Shown here: in pieces, positions 16,819 through 25,693 of the stretch
Layout of the letters: each line of letters opens with the position of its first letter
How positions within the stretch are numbered: the first letter of the stretch is position 1
Origin: Fimisoma sp964619315
Lineage (GTDB): Bacteria > Bacillota > Clostridia > Peptostreptococcales > Anaerovoracaceae
NCBI GenBank assembly: GCA_964619315.1
Contig: CAZUEH010000004.1
Span: forward strand, 28,283-92,282
DNA: 64,000 bases
Reading direction: 5' to 3'
Position numbers and translations under genes: made by a program
The notes under the pieces: model-generated
The model's database searches: none
What the model was told of the DNA's origin: nothing
What the model saw: only the letters and a program-made list of their open reading frames with translations

Positions 16819-17638
16819 TTATAATCCGAGGTTTTCTTTTAAGAACTTGTTGGCCTCATCTTGTGGTAAAACTCGAGAGTAATAGAACCCTTGAATCAAG
16901 TCACAGTCAGTTGATAGAACCATTTCATTTTGCTCTTCAGTTTCGACACCTTCACAAAGAACTTCAATGCCAAGTCCATGGGCCAATACGATAATGCCGT
17001 CTAACAACTTCTTGCCTCGTTCGTCCAATGCGTTTAAAATGATTTTACGTTCGACTTTAACGCAATCTATTGGATAATCGTATAAGTCAATCAATGAAGA
17101 GTCTCCTCCACCAATATCATCTAAAACGATTGGGAATCCAAGGTCTTTACATCCGTTGATTTTTTTAAGTGATGTTTTTCTATCGTCAGATAAAGCGTTT
17201 TCTGTTATCTCGATTACCATATTGTTGTGGTTGAAAGAATACTTCTCAGTAATTCTTGTGATATCTTCTAAGAACTTCTTGTCAGAAATCGTAAATCTTG
17301 TAAAGTTACAAGACAAGGTTACATCTGAGATTCCTTCTTTTTCCCACTTTTCTAGCTGCTCACAAACTTGACCAAACATGAAATAGTCATGGTCGTGTAT
17401 CATTCCAGTACGGCTCAAAACATCAAGGTATTTGGCTGGAGTAAGCAATCCTTCTTGTGGATCCTGCCAACGGGATACCGCCTCAGCTCCATGGATTTTA
17501 CCTTCTTTATTAACTACATACTGCAAATAAATTTGGAACTCTTTCTTTTCGAGTGCCTCTGTAACACGCTGATGTAGTCTTTCGTTTTGTTTAGTCTCTT
17601 TGATTATAGATGTTGTGGAGAAATGGAAATCCTCTTTG
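16819..17638 (-). pseudogene. 3' part of a broken GGDEF-EAL gene: EAL domain retained
   Basis: The minus-strand frame is open from the IS junction at 17638. It starts within the end of a GGDEF domain (HKEDFHFSTTSIIKE) and continues through a nearly complete EAL domain. EAL motifs are mostly present: GAEAVSRW (for ExLxR), DDIGGGDSSL (for DDFGxxxSS), EGVETEEQ and QGFYYSR. The intact domain would hydrolyse cyclic di-GMP. Most of the GGDEF domain and the normal start are missing. An internal TTG at 17526 could start a 235-residue protein but has no clear ribosome binding site. I read it as the remains of a gene disrupted by the adjacent IS element. Confidence 0.75.
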
Positions 17639-17977
17639 TGGATAGGTTACAATAAACTAGACAATAAAAATAAGGTCATGTAAACTAAAAATAGAAAAAT
17701 AGATGAAGTCCTAGATACATTTAAAATAAAGCGTTCACTGAGCATGAAAGGCTGTCCTTATGATAATGCTGTAGCTGAAGCTACATTCAAGATATTTAAA
17801 ACTGAATTCGCAAATATCTCTTATTTTGAAAGCTTGGAACAGTTAGAAATCATGTTAGCTGACTATGTAAATTGGTTTAATAATATTATGATTCATTCAA
17901 CATTAGGATATTTGAGTCCCAAAGAATATAAATTACATAACCTTAAAAAAACTGTCTAGATTAGTGTTGACAATCCA
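17639..17977 (+). mobile_element. Internally deleted IS3-family element (339 bp) with both terminal inverted repeats
   Basis: The left end TGGATAGGTTACAATAAACT... (17639-17663) and the complement of the right end (17953-17977) match at about 19 of 25 positions. They share TGGAT at the tip and CTAGACA inside. Between them only the last part of an IS3-type transposase survives, so the element cannot move by itself. I see no convincing target duplication. It sits inside the GGDEF-EAL gene, whose two fragments flank it. Confidence 0.75.
17684..17959 (+). pseudogene. C-terminal fragment of an IS3-family transposase
   Basis: The open frame from 17684 to the stop at 17959 holds the C-terminal end of an rve-type integrase core (KRSLSMKGCPYDNAVAEATF, then NWFNNIMIHSTLGYLSPKEY). 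Only the last catalytic Glu of the DDE triad (NAVAE) remains, and the two aspartates are lost. No start codon with a ribosome binding site precedes it. It is a remnant of OrfB. Confidence 0.85.
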
Positions 17978-17982
17978 CCTTG

Positions 17983-18063
17983 CTAAATGTTCTGGTAATC
18001 TACCATGAAAATGTGTGAAATTCTTTCGTTCTTTGCTAGTTGTTTACGGGAAATGTCATACAT
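17983..18063 (-). pseudogene. 5' fragment of the disrupted GGDEF-EAL gene
   Basis: An ATG at 18063 begins a 26-residue frame (MYDISRKQLAKNERISHIFM...) that stops at TAG (17985-17983), five bases outside the IS right end. This resembles the short N-terminal lead-in of GGDEF proteins. With the EAL remnant on the far side of the IS, it indicates that the element entered this gene and that most of the GGDEF part was deleted. Confidence 0.5.
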
Positions 18064-18068
18064 ATCTA

Positions 18069-18097
18069 ATTGTACCACAAAAACCCCTCTCCTACAA
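18069..18097 (-). promoter_or_regulatory. Promoter of the disrupted GGDEF-EAL gene
   Basis: Minus strand TTGTAG (18097-18092), 17-base spacer, TACAAT (18074-18069). The predicted start falls almost on the ATG at 18063, so the original message may have been nearly leaderless. Confidence 0.5.
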
Positions 18098-18158
18098 GTA
18101 AAATGCACCTTCGCAAGACTTTCAAGACCGGAACCCTTTCACCCTTTCAAAAAGCAAA

Positions 18159-18187
18159 AGACGGACCAGCTTTTTGCTAGTCCGTCT
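18159..18187 (-). terminator. Terminator of the dnaB-dnaD-M23 operon
   Basis: Minus strand AGACGGACTAGC pairs with GCTGGTCCGTCT around AAAAA, followed by TTTGCTTTTTG. It lies seven bases after the M23 peptidase stop. Confidence 0.85.
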
Positions 18188-18193
18188 CTATTA

Positions 18194-19885
18194 TCAGGTA
18201 TATCTTGATGGGTCTACATAGTTACCATTGATTATTATTTCAAAATGGCAATGTGATCCATAACTGTTTCCAGTATTTCCTACTGCCGCAATGGTCTGTC
18301 CTTGGAAGACCTTTTCGCCAACGCCTACATATAGCTTGCTACAATGTCCATAAAGAGTCTTCGCTCCACCTCCATGGTCAATGATTACGGTAAGTCCGTA
18401 TCCATAATGCCATCCCGCTTTGGATACTGTTCCGCCATCTGCTGCCTTGATAGGAGTTCCTGTTGGCGCTCCATAATCGTCGCCAGTGTGTCTTCTTCCC
18501 CATCTCCAACCATATCTAGATGAGATTCCAACATTTACAGGTCTAATATATTGTCCAGTTCCTTTTTTAGGAGGAACAACTTTCGTTCCCTTTAAGATGA
18601 CTTTGTTTACTGGTGCAGTTAACACTTCTCTGCTCAAGTCTTCTCTAGCAACGATTTGCCCATTATGTTTGGTTAGTCTTGCTGTAATACTTGCCTTACC
18701 ATTCTGTCCTTCTCTGTTTGTAACTGACTCTCCCTGATAGTAATAGCTTGAGTCTTTGTACTCAGTTTCAAACGGAATGCTTTCTGCGAATGTCGACACA
18801 CCGATTGTTTCGAGTGTCAATAGCGGGATTTCTTTTTGTACTTTTATGGCATCCCCTGCATGAATTGTAGAGTTTGCACTTAGTCCCGGATTTAGAGCCG
18901 TAAGTTCGCTAAGGCTCAATCCAACCTTTTCACATATCGCATAAATCGTATCTCCAGAGGCTACTATATATTCCGAGGATTGTTGCCCTCCATTCCCAAG
19001 TAGCTCTATGGCAGCTTCCTTGCTAATAATATTATTAAGTTTTGTGCTATAAGGTTCTATCTTAATGTCTTCTACAAAACCTACATATTCGTACTCTGTA
19101 GAATCGGTATCTGTCAAGAACATTGCTTCTATATCTTTTAGTACCTGTTCTGCGGTTTGCTGGTTTTCTACAACCAATTTAACTTCACCATTTATTAATA
19201 TCGCGCTTCCCTGTGCATTGATTTCACTCATGTAGGTCAGTCTTCTAAGAACCGTGTCTTCGGTATCAATCTCTTTTCCATAAGAAACTACAGGTCTAAA
19301 CTTGATATCCGTTTCTGGGTCGATCACTATGTTTGATCCATACTCTTGTGAAAGTTCTTCACTTGCTAACTCGAGAATTTCTAATACGTCCTTTTGCTCT
19401 TTAACTATTCCTAATGGTCTTCCATTGTAGGAATACTCGTATCCAGTTGTAGCAGCAAAGGCTCCTACCATAAGAAGACAAGCCGCTCCAAGGACTAAGG
19501 AGTTTTTAATTAAATAACCCTTGTATTCAGCAGTTTTTAGTCCAAGCTGATGCTGTTTTCTTCCGATAACAACTAGAGTTTTTAAAACAAACCATTCTCC
19601 TATGGCAATGGCTCTATCGCAAAAGTTTATCACTGCTGCGCCTACGGTTAATATTCCGTCGACACCAGCTTCTAATACTTCTTCTGTCTCAACAATCGTT
19701 TCGTCTGCAAAGTCAATCGAATCTCCTGCTTTTTCCCATATTTTAGAGAACGTTTCTTTTCTCTTGTTTTTTCTCAAAGCTTTCTTCTCATTTCGATCAA
19801 GGGACCCTCTAGATTCTTTTGTTGTATCCTCCGAGGGGTCCTCTTTTTTCTTTTTTATTTTTTTGATGAAGTGAAGTTTTGCCAT
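18194..19885 (-). CDS. Membrane-anchored M23 peptidase with LysM and G5 domains
   Basis: A 563-residue cell-wall protein. It has a charged cytoplasmic N-terminus and one transmembrane helix (SLVLGAACLLMVGAFAATT, about 125-145). A LysM domain follows (SGDTIYAICEKVGLSLSELT, about 320-360), then a G5 domain and a C-terminal M23 metallopeptidase. The peptidase has zinc-site motifs HTGDD and HCHFE and the GYGLTVIIDHGGG strand. It should cleave peptidoglycan cross-links outside the membrane. The start overlaps the dnaD-like gene by 31 bases, so it is the last gene of the gdpP-rplI-dnaB operon. Confidence 0.9.
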   Translation of the reverse strand: MAKLHFIKKIKKKKEDPSEDTTKESRGSLDRNEKKALRKNKRKETFSKIWEKAGDSIDFADETIVETEEVLEAGVDGILTVGAAVINFCDRAIAIGEWFVLKTLVVIGRKQHQLGLKTAEYKGYLIKNSLVLGAACLLMVGAFAATTGYEYSYNGRPLGIVKEQKDVLEILELASEELSQEYGSNIVIDPETDIKFRPVVSYGKEIDTEDTVLRRLTYMSEINAQGSAILINGEVKLVVENQQTAEQVLKDIEAMFLTDTDSTEYEYVGFVEDIKIEPYSTKLNNIISKEAAIELLGNGGQQSSEYIVASGDTIYAICEKVGLSLSELTALNPGLSANSTIHAGDAIKVQKEIPLLTLETIGVSTFAESIPFETEYKDSSYYYQGESVTNREGQNGKASITARLTKHNGQIVAREDLSREVLTAPVNKVILKGTKVVPPKKGTGQYIRPVNVGISSRYGWRWGRRHTGDDYGAPTGTPIKAADGGTVSKAGWHYGYGLTVIIDHGGGAKTLYGHCSKLYVGVGEKVFQGQTIAAVGNTGNSYGSHCHFEIIINGNYVDPSRYT

Positions 19886-21141
19886 AATTCTGCTTCTCCC
19901 ATTCTCTCTTTAATGCAGGAACAACGATTTCCATCTTCCGTCATTCCTGTATCGTTGCATTTGCTGCAAAGATATTTAGTCTCAGTGTAATCTTCTCTAT
20001 AATTATTTTCTGTCAGGAGTACTGCTCTTTCTTGTTCCAAAAGCCCCATTAGCCTTTTTAATTCTTTCATTTCACCAGAGTTTCCACTCAAAACAATTTT
20101 TGGAAGTTTTCTGCCAAGTTCTACAAGTTCATTGTCTACCTCTTGAACTCGTGGAATTCTCTTGTACACTTCTGCCATTCTTGCTTCAGCTTCTTCTTCC
20201 GCTCTACTCCTCAAGGATTCATAATATTTATTTAAGACAGCTTGTGTAACAGCTCTGTTGCCATTGACGTTACGGCCATCGATTTTTGCTTCTTCATACC
20301 AGTTGTTTAAAACTTTATTTACATATCTAAGGTTCGGGTTTGAAATAAATGACGCTTTTGTGCATGCGTCAAGTACGCTTTCCATATTGAATTCCATTTC
20401 GTCAAACCACTTGTCCATCATTTCTCGTTCTGCCTCAGTGGCACCTCTATTGAGGCCCAAGGTTTGAAGGACTTTTTTGTGAAGCCCATATCTTTGATCT
20501 AATAACCCTAGGTGGGTTCTCACATCTTCTTGTGTTTCAAAACCTTCTTTTGCCCACTGGCTCACAACTTTGGCTATATAATTAATCCCTGTCTTTCCTT
20601 TTTCCACGCAGTATTCCACTGCAAATAAGATTATTTCTGCGCTGGCATCTATATCTTCTACCCAAGAAAATATTTCTCTAGTCTCCTTTGGGGACAATGG
20701 TTTGCCCATAAGCTGCTCTACACTCAAAAGAAGGGTTTTGAGATCATTGTTAACCAATGGATTATCCTCTTGTATTTCTTCTTCCTCTTGGTAAGGCTCC
20801 TCGTGAACTACTTGATTTTCTCCTCCATACATAAGAGGTCTAAGTTGTTTAAACCGAACATCAAATTCCTTGTCTGAGGCTCTTTGCGCGTTAGCTTTTT
20901 CTACCACGCCCATTTGGGTCCAATATTCCCAAGCTTCATATATCCGCTCTTTGGACATGCCAAGCTGCCTGCTCATTTGCTCAAAGGTCATATCATCTCC
21001 GTTTTGGCTATATAAAAGGCCATAGAGATAGACTTTGACAAAGTCGCCAGGCGCTGACGGTATATATTCATTTATAAATATGTTTTCCACTTCTGTTGTA
21101 AGAAGATAGAAATCTCTTATTTTTTCTCTTGTAAAACTCAT
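19855..21141 (-). CDS. DnaD-domain replication protein with a DnaC/DnaI-like N-terminal region at its C-terminus, no AAA+ domain
   Basis: A 428-residue protein. The first part is a DnaD-like initiation protein: a winged helix near 50-80 (MTFEQMSRQLGMSKERIYEAWEYW) and DnaD helices around 145-280. The last 120 residues look like the region before the ATPase of a DnaC/DnaI helicase loader. They comprise a charged coiled coil (RIPRVQEVDNELVELGRKL) and a zinc-finger motif CSKCNDTGMTEDGNRCSC. The AAA+ module that should follow is absent, and the frame ends and overlaps the M23 gene. It lies two genes after dnaB, so a role in loading that helicase is likely. Confidence 0.8.
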   Translation of the reverse strand: MSFTREKIRDFYLLTTEVENIFINEYIPSAPGDFVKVYLYGLLYSQNGDDMTFEQMSRQLGMSKERIYEAWEYWTQMGVVEKANAQRASDKEFDVRFKQLRPLMYGGENQVVHEEPYQEEEEIQEDNPLVNNDLKTLLLSVEQLMGKPLSPKETREIFSWVEDIDASAEIILFAVEYCVEKGKTGINYIAKVVSQWAKEGFETQEDVRTHLGLLDQRYGLHKKVLQTLGLNRGATEAEREMMDKWFDEMEFNMESVLDACTKASFISNPNLRYVNKVLNNWYEEAKIDGRNVNGNRAVTQAVLNKYYESLRSRAEEEAEARMAEVYKRIPRVQEVDNELVELGRKLPKIVLSGNSGEMKELKRLMGLLEQERAVLLTENNYREDYTETKYLCSKCNDTGMTEDGNRCSCIKERMGEAELWQNFTSSKK

Positions 21142-21143
21142 GT

Positions 21144-21332
21144 TTATTCGGCTCCGTTTAAATCCTCAAGAAGCTTATCAAGATCAAGTCCATGACCTTC
21201 TGCCGCTTGTTCGAGAGTTTCCATATCTGCTCCTGGGCATCCTGCGCAAGCCAAAAGATATTTTTCAAAGATTTTTTCGTATTTTTCACCCATTAGCAAA
21301 ACTTCCGATACAGACATTTCTTTTGTAATCAT
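21144..21332 (-). CDS. DUF1858 small protein
   Basis: A 62-residue protein that matches DUF1858 in its MITKEMSVSEVLL start, the CAGCPGADMETLEQAA cysteine segment, and the closing LDKLLEDLN. I chose the ATG at 21332 because GGGAGGAC lies just upstream; a longer in-frame start at 21353 overlaps that site. The family often accompanies redox or Fe-S proteins, but no function is established for this one. It lies between dnaB and the dnaD-like gene. Confidence 0.8.
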   Translation of the reverse strand: MITKEMSVSEVLLMGEKYEKIFEKYLLACAGCPGADMETLEQAAEGHGLDLDKLLEDLNGAE

Positions 21333-21353
21333 GATAGTCCTCCCATCTTTCAA

Positions 21354-22667
21354 TTAAAGCGCTTTTTCACTAAACTTGGTATATCTTGCAACCCATGTAA
21401 GCTCAATTTTGTCCGTTGGGCCGCTTCTGTGTTTGGCTATGTTTATTTCGCAAATTCCCGGTTTTTCAGTGTTTTCATTGTAATAGTCGTCTCTATACAA
21501 GAACATTACGATATCTGCATCCTGCTCTATTGCGCCTGATTCTCTCAAGTCGGAAAGCATCGGCCTTTTATCTTGTCTCAATTCAGGAGCTCTGGAAAGC
21601 TGGGAAAGTACAATTACAGGGCATTCCATCTCTCTTGCGAGCAGTTTCAGATTTCTTGATAGCGCACTGATTTCTTGCTGTCTACTTTCTGACCTTCCAT
21701 CGAAAGTCATAAGTTGAAGGTAATCGACTATGATCAGGTCCAATCCCTGTTCTGCCTTTAGCCTTCTGCATTTGTTGCGCATTTCCATTATGGAAATTCC
21801 CGGGCTATCGTCTATTACTATCTTAGTTTCATTTAGTTCATTTAATGCAAAGTTTATTCTGTCCCAATCTTTCATATCTAAGTTGCCCTTTTTTAGCTTC
21901 TCAGATTCCACTCTTGCTTGCATGGATATCAATCTTTGCCCTAACTGTTCTCGGGACATTTCTAAGCTAAAAACCAAGACTGACGCGTTTGCTTTAATCG
22001 CACTTTGCTCGGCTATATTCAACGCAAAGGCGGTTTTTCCCATACCAGGACGAGCCGCAACTATAATAAGATCCGAAGGTTGAAGCCCTGCGGTCTTTTC
22101 GTCTAATTGCCTGAAGCCTGTTTGCAGACCTGTTACTTGGCCTTTGTTTTGCACCGCTTCATCTATTATCTTCAGGTTTTTCATTAAAACTTCCTGAATT
22201 TTTGCATAGTCGTTTTTCTGTCTCTTTTGAGCTATTCTAAAAATATCGCTTTCTGCACAGTCCAAAAGTTCTTCTGCTGCCATCTTATCATCATACCCTT
22301 TGGCTGCAATTTCTTCAGTGGCAGAAATCAGTCTCCTTAAGACAGCTTTTTCTGAAACAATTTTGGCATACTCTCCTGCATTAGCAGTCGATGGGACTTC
22401 TGATGTAAGGGTGGCTATATATGCTCTTCCTCCTACCATGTCCAGTGCCTTTTTTCTATTAAGTTCTTCGCAGACAGTAAGCATATCTACCGCCGTATTT
22501 TGCCTGTATAAGGTAATAATGGCATCGAAAATTTCACGGTGGCTTTCGTTATAAAAATCCTCCGGTTTTACTTCTTCTGCGACATCAATAAGTGCGTCTT
22601 TGCTGAGCATTGCAGCCCCTATGGCTGATCTTTCAGCTTCCTCGTTGTGGGGAGGTATTCTTTCCAT
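21354..22667 (-). CDS. dnaB: Replicative DNA helicase DnaB
   Basis: A 437-residue DnaB helicase (named DnaC in Bacillus). It has the N-terminal collar domain beginning PPHNEEAERSAIGAAML, a RecA-like motor with Walker A ARPGMGKTAFALN near 200, Walker B DLIIVDYLQLM, and the arginine-finger region LSQLSRAPE. It unwinds DNA at the fork as a hexamer. The order gdpP-like, rplI, dnaB near the origin is typical of Firmicutes. No intein or truncation was seen. Confidence 0.97.
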   Translation of the reverse strand: MERIPPHNEEAERSAIGAAMLSKDALIDVAEEVKPEDFYNESHREIFDAIITLYRQNTAVDMLTVCEELNRKKALDMVGGRAYIATLTSEVPSTANAGEYAKIVSEKAVLRRLISATEEIAAKGYDDKMAAEELLDCAESDIFRIAQKRQKNDYAKIQEVLMKNLKIIDEAVQNKGQVTGLQTGFRQLDEKTAGLQPSDLIIVAARPGMGKTAFALNIAEQSAIKANASVLVFSLEMSREQLGQRLISMQARVESEKLKKGNLDMKDWDRINFALNELNETKIVIDDSPGISIMEMRNKCRRLKAEQGLDLIIVDYLQLMTFDGRSESRQQEISALSRNLKLLAREMECPVIVLSQLSRAPELRQDKRPMLSDLRESGAIEQDADIVMFLYRDDYYNENTEKPGICEINIAKHRSGPTDKIELTWVARYTKFSEKAL

Positions 22668-22695
22668 ATCCGTCTCCTAAAAAGTCCTAGTTAAG

Positions 22696-23142
22696 CTACT
22701 CTGTTTCAACGATTACTTTCAATTTTGTGCTAACTTCAAAGTACAGTTTAATGTCTACTGACATTTCTCCAGTTTGTTTAATTGGAGCATCAAGCTGTAT
22801 TTTCTTTTTGTCCACTTTTATGTCACACTGTTTGCTCAAAGCTTCCGCAATGTCCTTAGAGGTTATTGAGCCAAAGATTCTACCGCCCTCGCCAGCCTTT
22901 GTCTTAATGTTGACGGACACTGTTTCAATCTTTTTAGCAAGTGCTTGTGCCGCCGCTTTCTCTTCTGCTTTTTTTTCTGCTGCGATGGCCTTTTGTTTTT
23001 CAAGTTGTCTTATATTGCCGTCGGTCGCCTCTGTTGCAAGGCCCCTTGGGATTAACATGTTTCTTCCGTATCCGTCGCTAACTTTTACGACTTCACCGGC
23101 TTTTCCGGTTCCTTTTACATCTTTATTTAGAATAACAATCAT
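22696..23142 (-). CDS. rplI: 50S ribosomal protein L9
   Basis: A 148-residue L9 with the N-terminal signature MIVILNKDVKGTGKAGEVVKV followed by GYGRNMLIPRGLA, the long connecting helix rich in Ala/Lys/Glu (about 43-78), and the C-terminal RNA-binding domain (AGEGGRIFGSITSKDIAEAL). The start overlaps the stop of the gdpP-like gene by four bases (ATGA). Confidence 0.97.
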   Translation of the reverse strand: MIVILNKDVKGTGKAGEVVKVSDGYGRNMLIPRGLATEATDGNIRQLEKQKAIAAEKKAEEKAAAQALAKKIETVSVNIKTKAGEGGRIFGSITSKDIAEALSKQCDIKVDKKKIQLDAPIKQTGEMSVDIKLYFEVSTKLKVIVETE

Positions 23143-24905
23143 TGTTCTACCTCCATGATCTGTAATATCTGGCTTATCGCCTCCTCAGGACTTATGTCTA
23201 CCTGGGCTGCCGCCGTAGTCAAATGGCCTCCGCCATTAAATTTTTCCATTATTAGTTGCACGTTTACTTCTCCAAGGGAGCGAGCGCTTATAACCGTTTT
23301 TCCCTCGTCGTTTATTCCTGCAACGAAGCTTACTTTAACTCCTTTTATCGTTAAGAGTTGGTCTGCTATCTGTGCACAAATTACTTGCTCATCAGGATGT
23401 TTTTCATTGCAGATGGCCGTAATTATCCCAACCTCTCCAGCATTAAACATCTTTGCCTTGGCAAGGGTTTCCACCTTGATCATAAAGCTTTCTTTATCCT
23501 CTTGGAAAAATCTGCTTACTTCTGATGGGTCAGCACCTTGTCTTCTTAACCATGCAGCCGCCTCAAAAGTTCTTACCCCTGTTTTTATTGCAAAGTTATT
23601 GGTGTCTATAGTTATCCCTGCAAGAAGCGCCTCCGCTTCTAGTTTTTCTAATGATCTCTTGCTGGACATATATTGTAAAATTTCAGCAACCAGCTCACTA
23701 GTTGAGGATGCATATGACTCCATATATGCCAAAATTGCATTTTCTATAAAATCTTCGCCTCTTCTGTGATGGTCAATTATAACTACTCTTTCACATATGG
23801 AAAGAAGCTCTGGGCATTGAACCATGCTAGGTCTATGGGTATCTAATACAATCAGCAAGCTATCTTTGTCTGCTAAAGTCTTAGCCCTTTCGCTGGAAAT
23901 AAATTTGTACTCGTCACTTTCTCTCGCTTGTTTAAATATCGATTGAAGTGCTTCTTTGTAATTATCTATAACTATGTATGGTTCTCTTTCGCATAAAGCG
24001 CAAAGTCTCATGACTCCTAGCGATGCACCAAAGCAATCCATGTCAGGATTTTTATGTCCCATTATGAAAATCTTTTTAGATTGGTCTATGAGTTGTCTCA
24101 ACGCATGACCAACTATTCTGGATTTTCCTTTGTTTCTTTTTTCTACAGTCTGGAGTTTGCCTCCAAAATACTGCACTCGAGTATCTCTCTTAAGTACCGC
24201 CTGATCTCCGCCTCTTCCTAACGCCAAGTCTAAGGCCGCATCTGCGTATTCCTCTGTTTGGGCCGTGGTGCTACCACCTGCTCCTACTCCTATACTAAGA
24301 CTTACAGGAAAGTCTGCTGCCGTTTCTATTTCTCTTATTTCGTCCAATATATTGAACTTTTCGGCAACTATTTTTTCAAGATACTTTTGCTCAAACGCTA
24401 ACAGATAAGTGTTGTTTTTCATTCTATTGACTGAAGCATCTGCCTTCTCGGCCCACTTCCTTATTATCTTATCGATCTCGTTTGGTGTCGAAATCCTAAC
24501 CTCTTGCGGCGTGTTAGCCAGAAGTTCATCATAATTATCTATTTGTACCTTGGCTATACAGATTTTTTCTGCATAATATTTATCTTTGAGTTCTTCTAAA
24601 CTTGTAACGTCCTCAAACAAAATATTCAGATACTCTTCCCCGTTGAGCTCAATCTTTTGGCATACGAGTTTGAATATCCTATCATTCCTTTGAAGTAACG
24701 GGTGTGTTTCCTCTTCGGCTGCAGTATATAGGTCTGCGGCTTTGAATCCTGTTAAGGCGAAAATATCTGCGCCCTCGATTCCATCGTATAAAAATACTTC
24801 GCCAATCTTCTCTCCGGCACACAAAACTTTGCCGTTTTTATTGATTGCACAAACAGGCAATGGGATATATGACGATATGAACTTTTCAAGCTTTGTTGCT
24901 GACAT
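23139..24905 (-). CDS. gdpP: GdpP-like cyclic di-AMP phosphodiesterase lacking the N-terminal membrane helices
   Basis: A 588-residue DHH/DHHA1 phosphodiesterase that should hydrolyse cyclic di-AMP. A PAS-like domain (about 10-105) is followed by a degenerate GGDEF domain (about 115-240, ending LGRGGDQAVLK). The DHH domain has GHKNPDMD (283-290), VLDTHRP (354-360) and DHHRRG (378-383), and the DHHA1 end carries GGGHLTTAAAQ. Typical GdpP proteins start with two membrane helices; here translation begins directly before the PAS domain. GGGGAGAG precedes this ATG, so the short form looks genuine. The gene leads the rplI-dnaB operon. Confidence 0.87.
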   Translation of the reverse strand: MSATKLEKFISSYIPLPVCAINKNGKVLCAGEKIGEVFLYDGIEGADIFALTGFKAADLYTAAEEETHPLLQRNDRIFKLVCQKIELNGEEYLNILFEDVTSLEELKDKYYAEKICIAKVQIDNYDELLANTPQEVRISTPNEIDKIIRKWAEKADASVNRMKNNTYLLAFEQKYLEKIVAEKFNILDEIREIETAADFPVSLSIGVGAGGSTTAQTEEYADAALDLALGRGGDQAVLKRDTRVQYFGGKLQTVEKRNKGKSRIVGHALRQLIDQSKKIFIMGHKNPDMDCFGASLGVMRLCALCEREPYIVIDNYKEALQSIFKQARESDEYKFISSERAKTLADKDSLLIVLDTHRPSMVQCPELLSICERVVIIDHHRRGEDFIENAILAYMESYASSTSELVAEILQYMSSKRSLEKLEAEALLAGITIDTNNFAIKTGVRTFEAAAWLRRQGADPSEVSRFFQEDKESFMIKVETLAKAKMFNAGEVGIITAICNEKHPDEQVICAQIADQLLTIKGVKVSFVAGINDEGKTVISARSLGEVNVQLIMEKFNGGGHLTTAAAQVDISPEEAISQILQIMEVEQ

Positions 24906-25049
24906 AATTCTCTCCCCATAGGCACTGTTTTTTATAACAAAGCCTATTTATTTTATCACTTACCACGCTTTTTTTAGTGTTGATTATGTGATAATCTACG
25001 GTTTTAGCTATCGTACCCTATATTGTACCACATATCCCATTTTTTTTCA

Positions 25050-25577
25050 TCACCAAAATCCACGGAGGCTCTTGCTTTGCCCTAGGCTTTCCCCACACTT
25101 GCCGCACCTGTATTTTTCTGGGTTCTTTATCAGCGGGCACATACGCTTTCGCCTGTATTCTTGTCCACAATTCTTGCATTTTATTACATAATTGATCTTT
25201 TCCATGCCACCAGGTTCTGGAATTCCAATCTCCTTATAATCTATCGTTCTTCTTATCTCGTATCCCAACTGTTTCTCTACTAAGGCTCCGTATGTCTGCC
25301 ATTTTTTTCCATGATCGAAGCATCCCGGACAGGTATGGAGTAATTCGTGGGCGATGATTCTTTTTATATCGTCCTCGCTACAATCAAGTGCATGTTTCGA
25401 TATTTCTATCGTATATGTCGGCGCACACAAAGGCTTTTTCTCAATCATGCACCCTCCGAGCCTTCTCTTGACTCTACTATTAACTTTTATCTCTTTTATG
25501 TTCTTCGATATGGGTATGTCAATCTCTATGAGCTCTTGACTTACCTCCATCAACAGTTGATGCAATTTTTCTTTCAT
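25050..25577 (-). CDS. SprT-like zinc metalloprotease-family protein
   Basis: A 175-residue protein with the metal-binding HELLH motif (77-81), a further His in CFDHGKKW (about 89), and a C-terminal zinc ribbon with four cysteines (CKNCG...CGKCG, about 133-162). This is the SprT/Spartan-like layout, whose eukaryotic members cut DNA-protein cross-links; bacterial roles are poorly known. It stands alone between the gdpP operon and a histidine kinase gene, with terminators on the kinase side. Confidence 0.75.
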   Translation of the reverse strand: MKEKLHQLLMEVSQELIEIDIPISKNIKEIKVNSRVKRRLGGCMIEKKPLCAPTYTIEISKHALDCSEDDIKRIIAHELLHTCPGCFDHGKKWQTYGALVEKQLGYEIRRTIDYKEIGIPEPGGMEKINYVIKCKNCGQEYRRKRMCPLIKNPEKYRCGKCGESLGQSKSLRGFW

Positions 25578-25629
25578 GAATATAAATGCCTTTCGGAGTT
25601 CCTCGAATATACTTTTGCTTTTGATTCAC

Positions 25630-25661
25630 AAAGGGCTGAGAACACAAGTTTTCAGCCCTTT
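25630..25661 (-). terminator. Terminator of the hybrid histidine kinase gene
   Basis: AAAGGGCTGA(G)AAC and GTT(T)TCAGCCCTTT form a long stem with a short loop, with A/T-rich flanks on both sides. It lies 33 bases after the kinase stop codon. Confidence 0.75.
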
Positions 25662-25693
25662 GGTTTTAAGTTTGATAAATAATTTTCTATGTG

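Noticed and set aside
17744..17959. A small intact transposase gene
   Set aside because: It lacks the two catalytic aspartates and any start signal; the open frame extends upstream to 17684 without a start, so it is a fragment.
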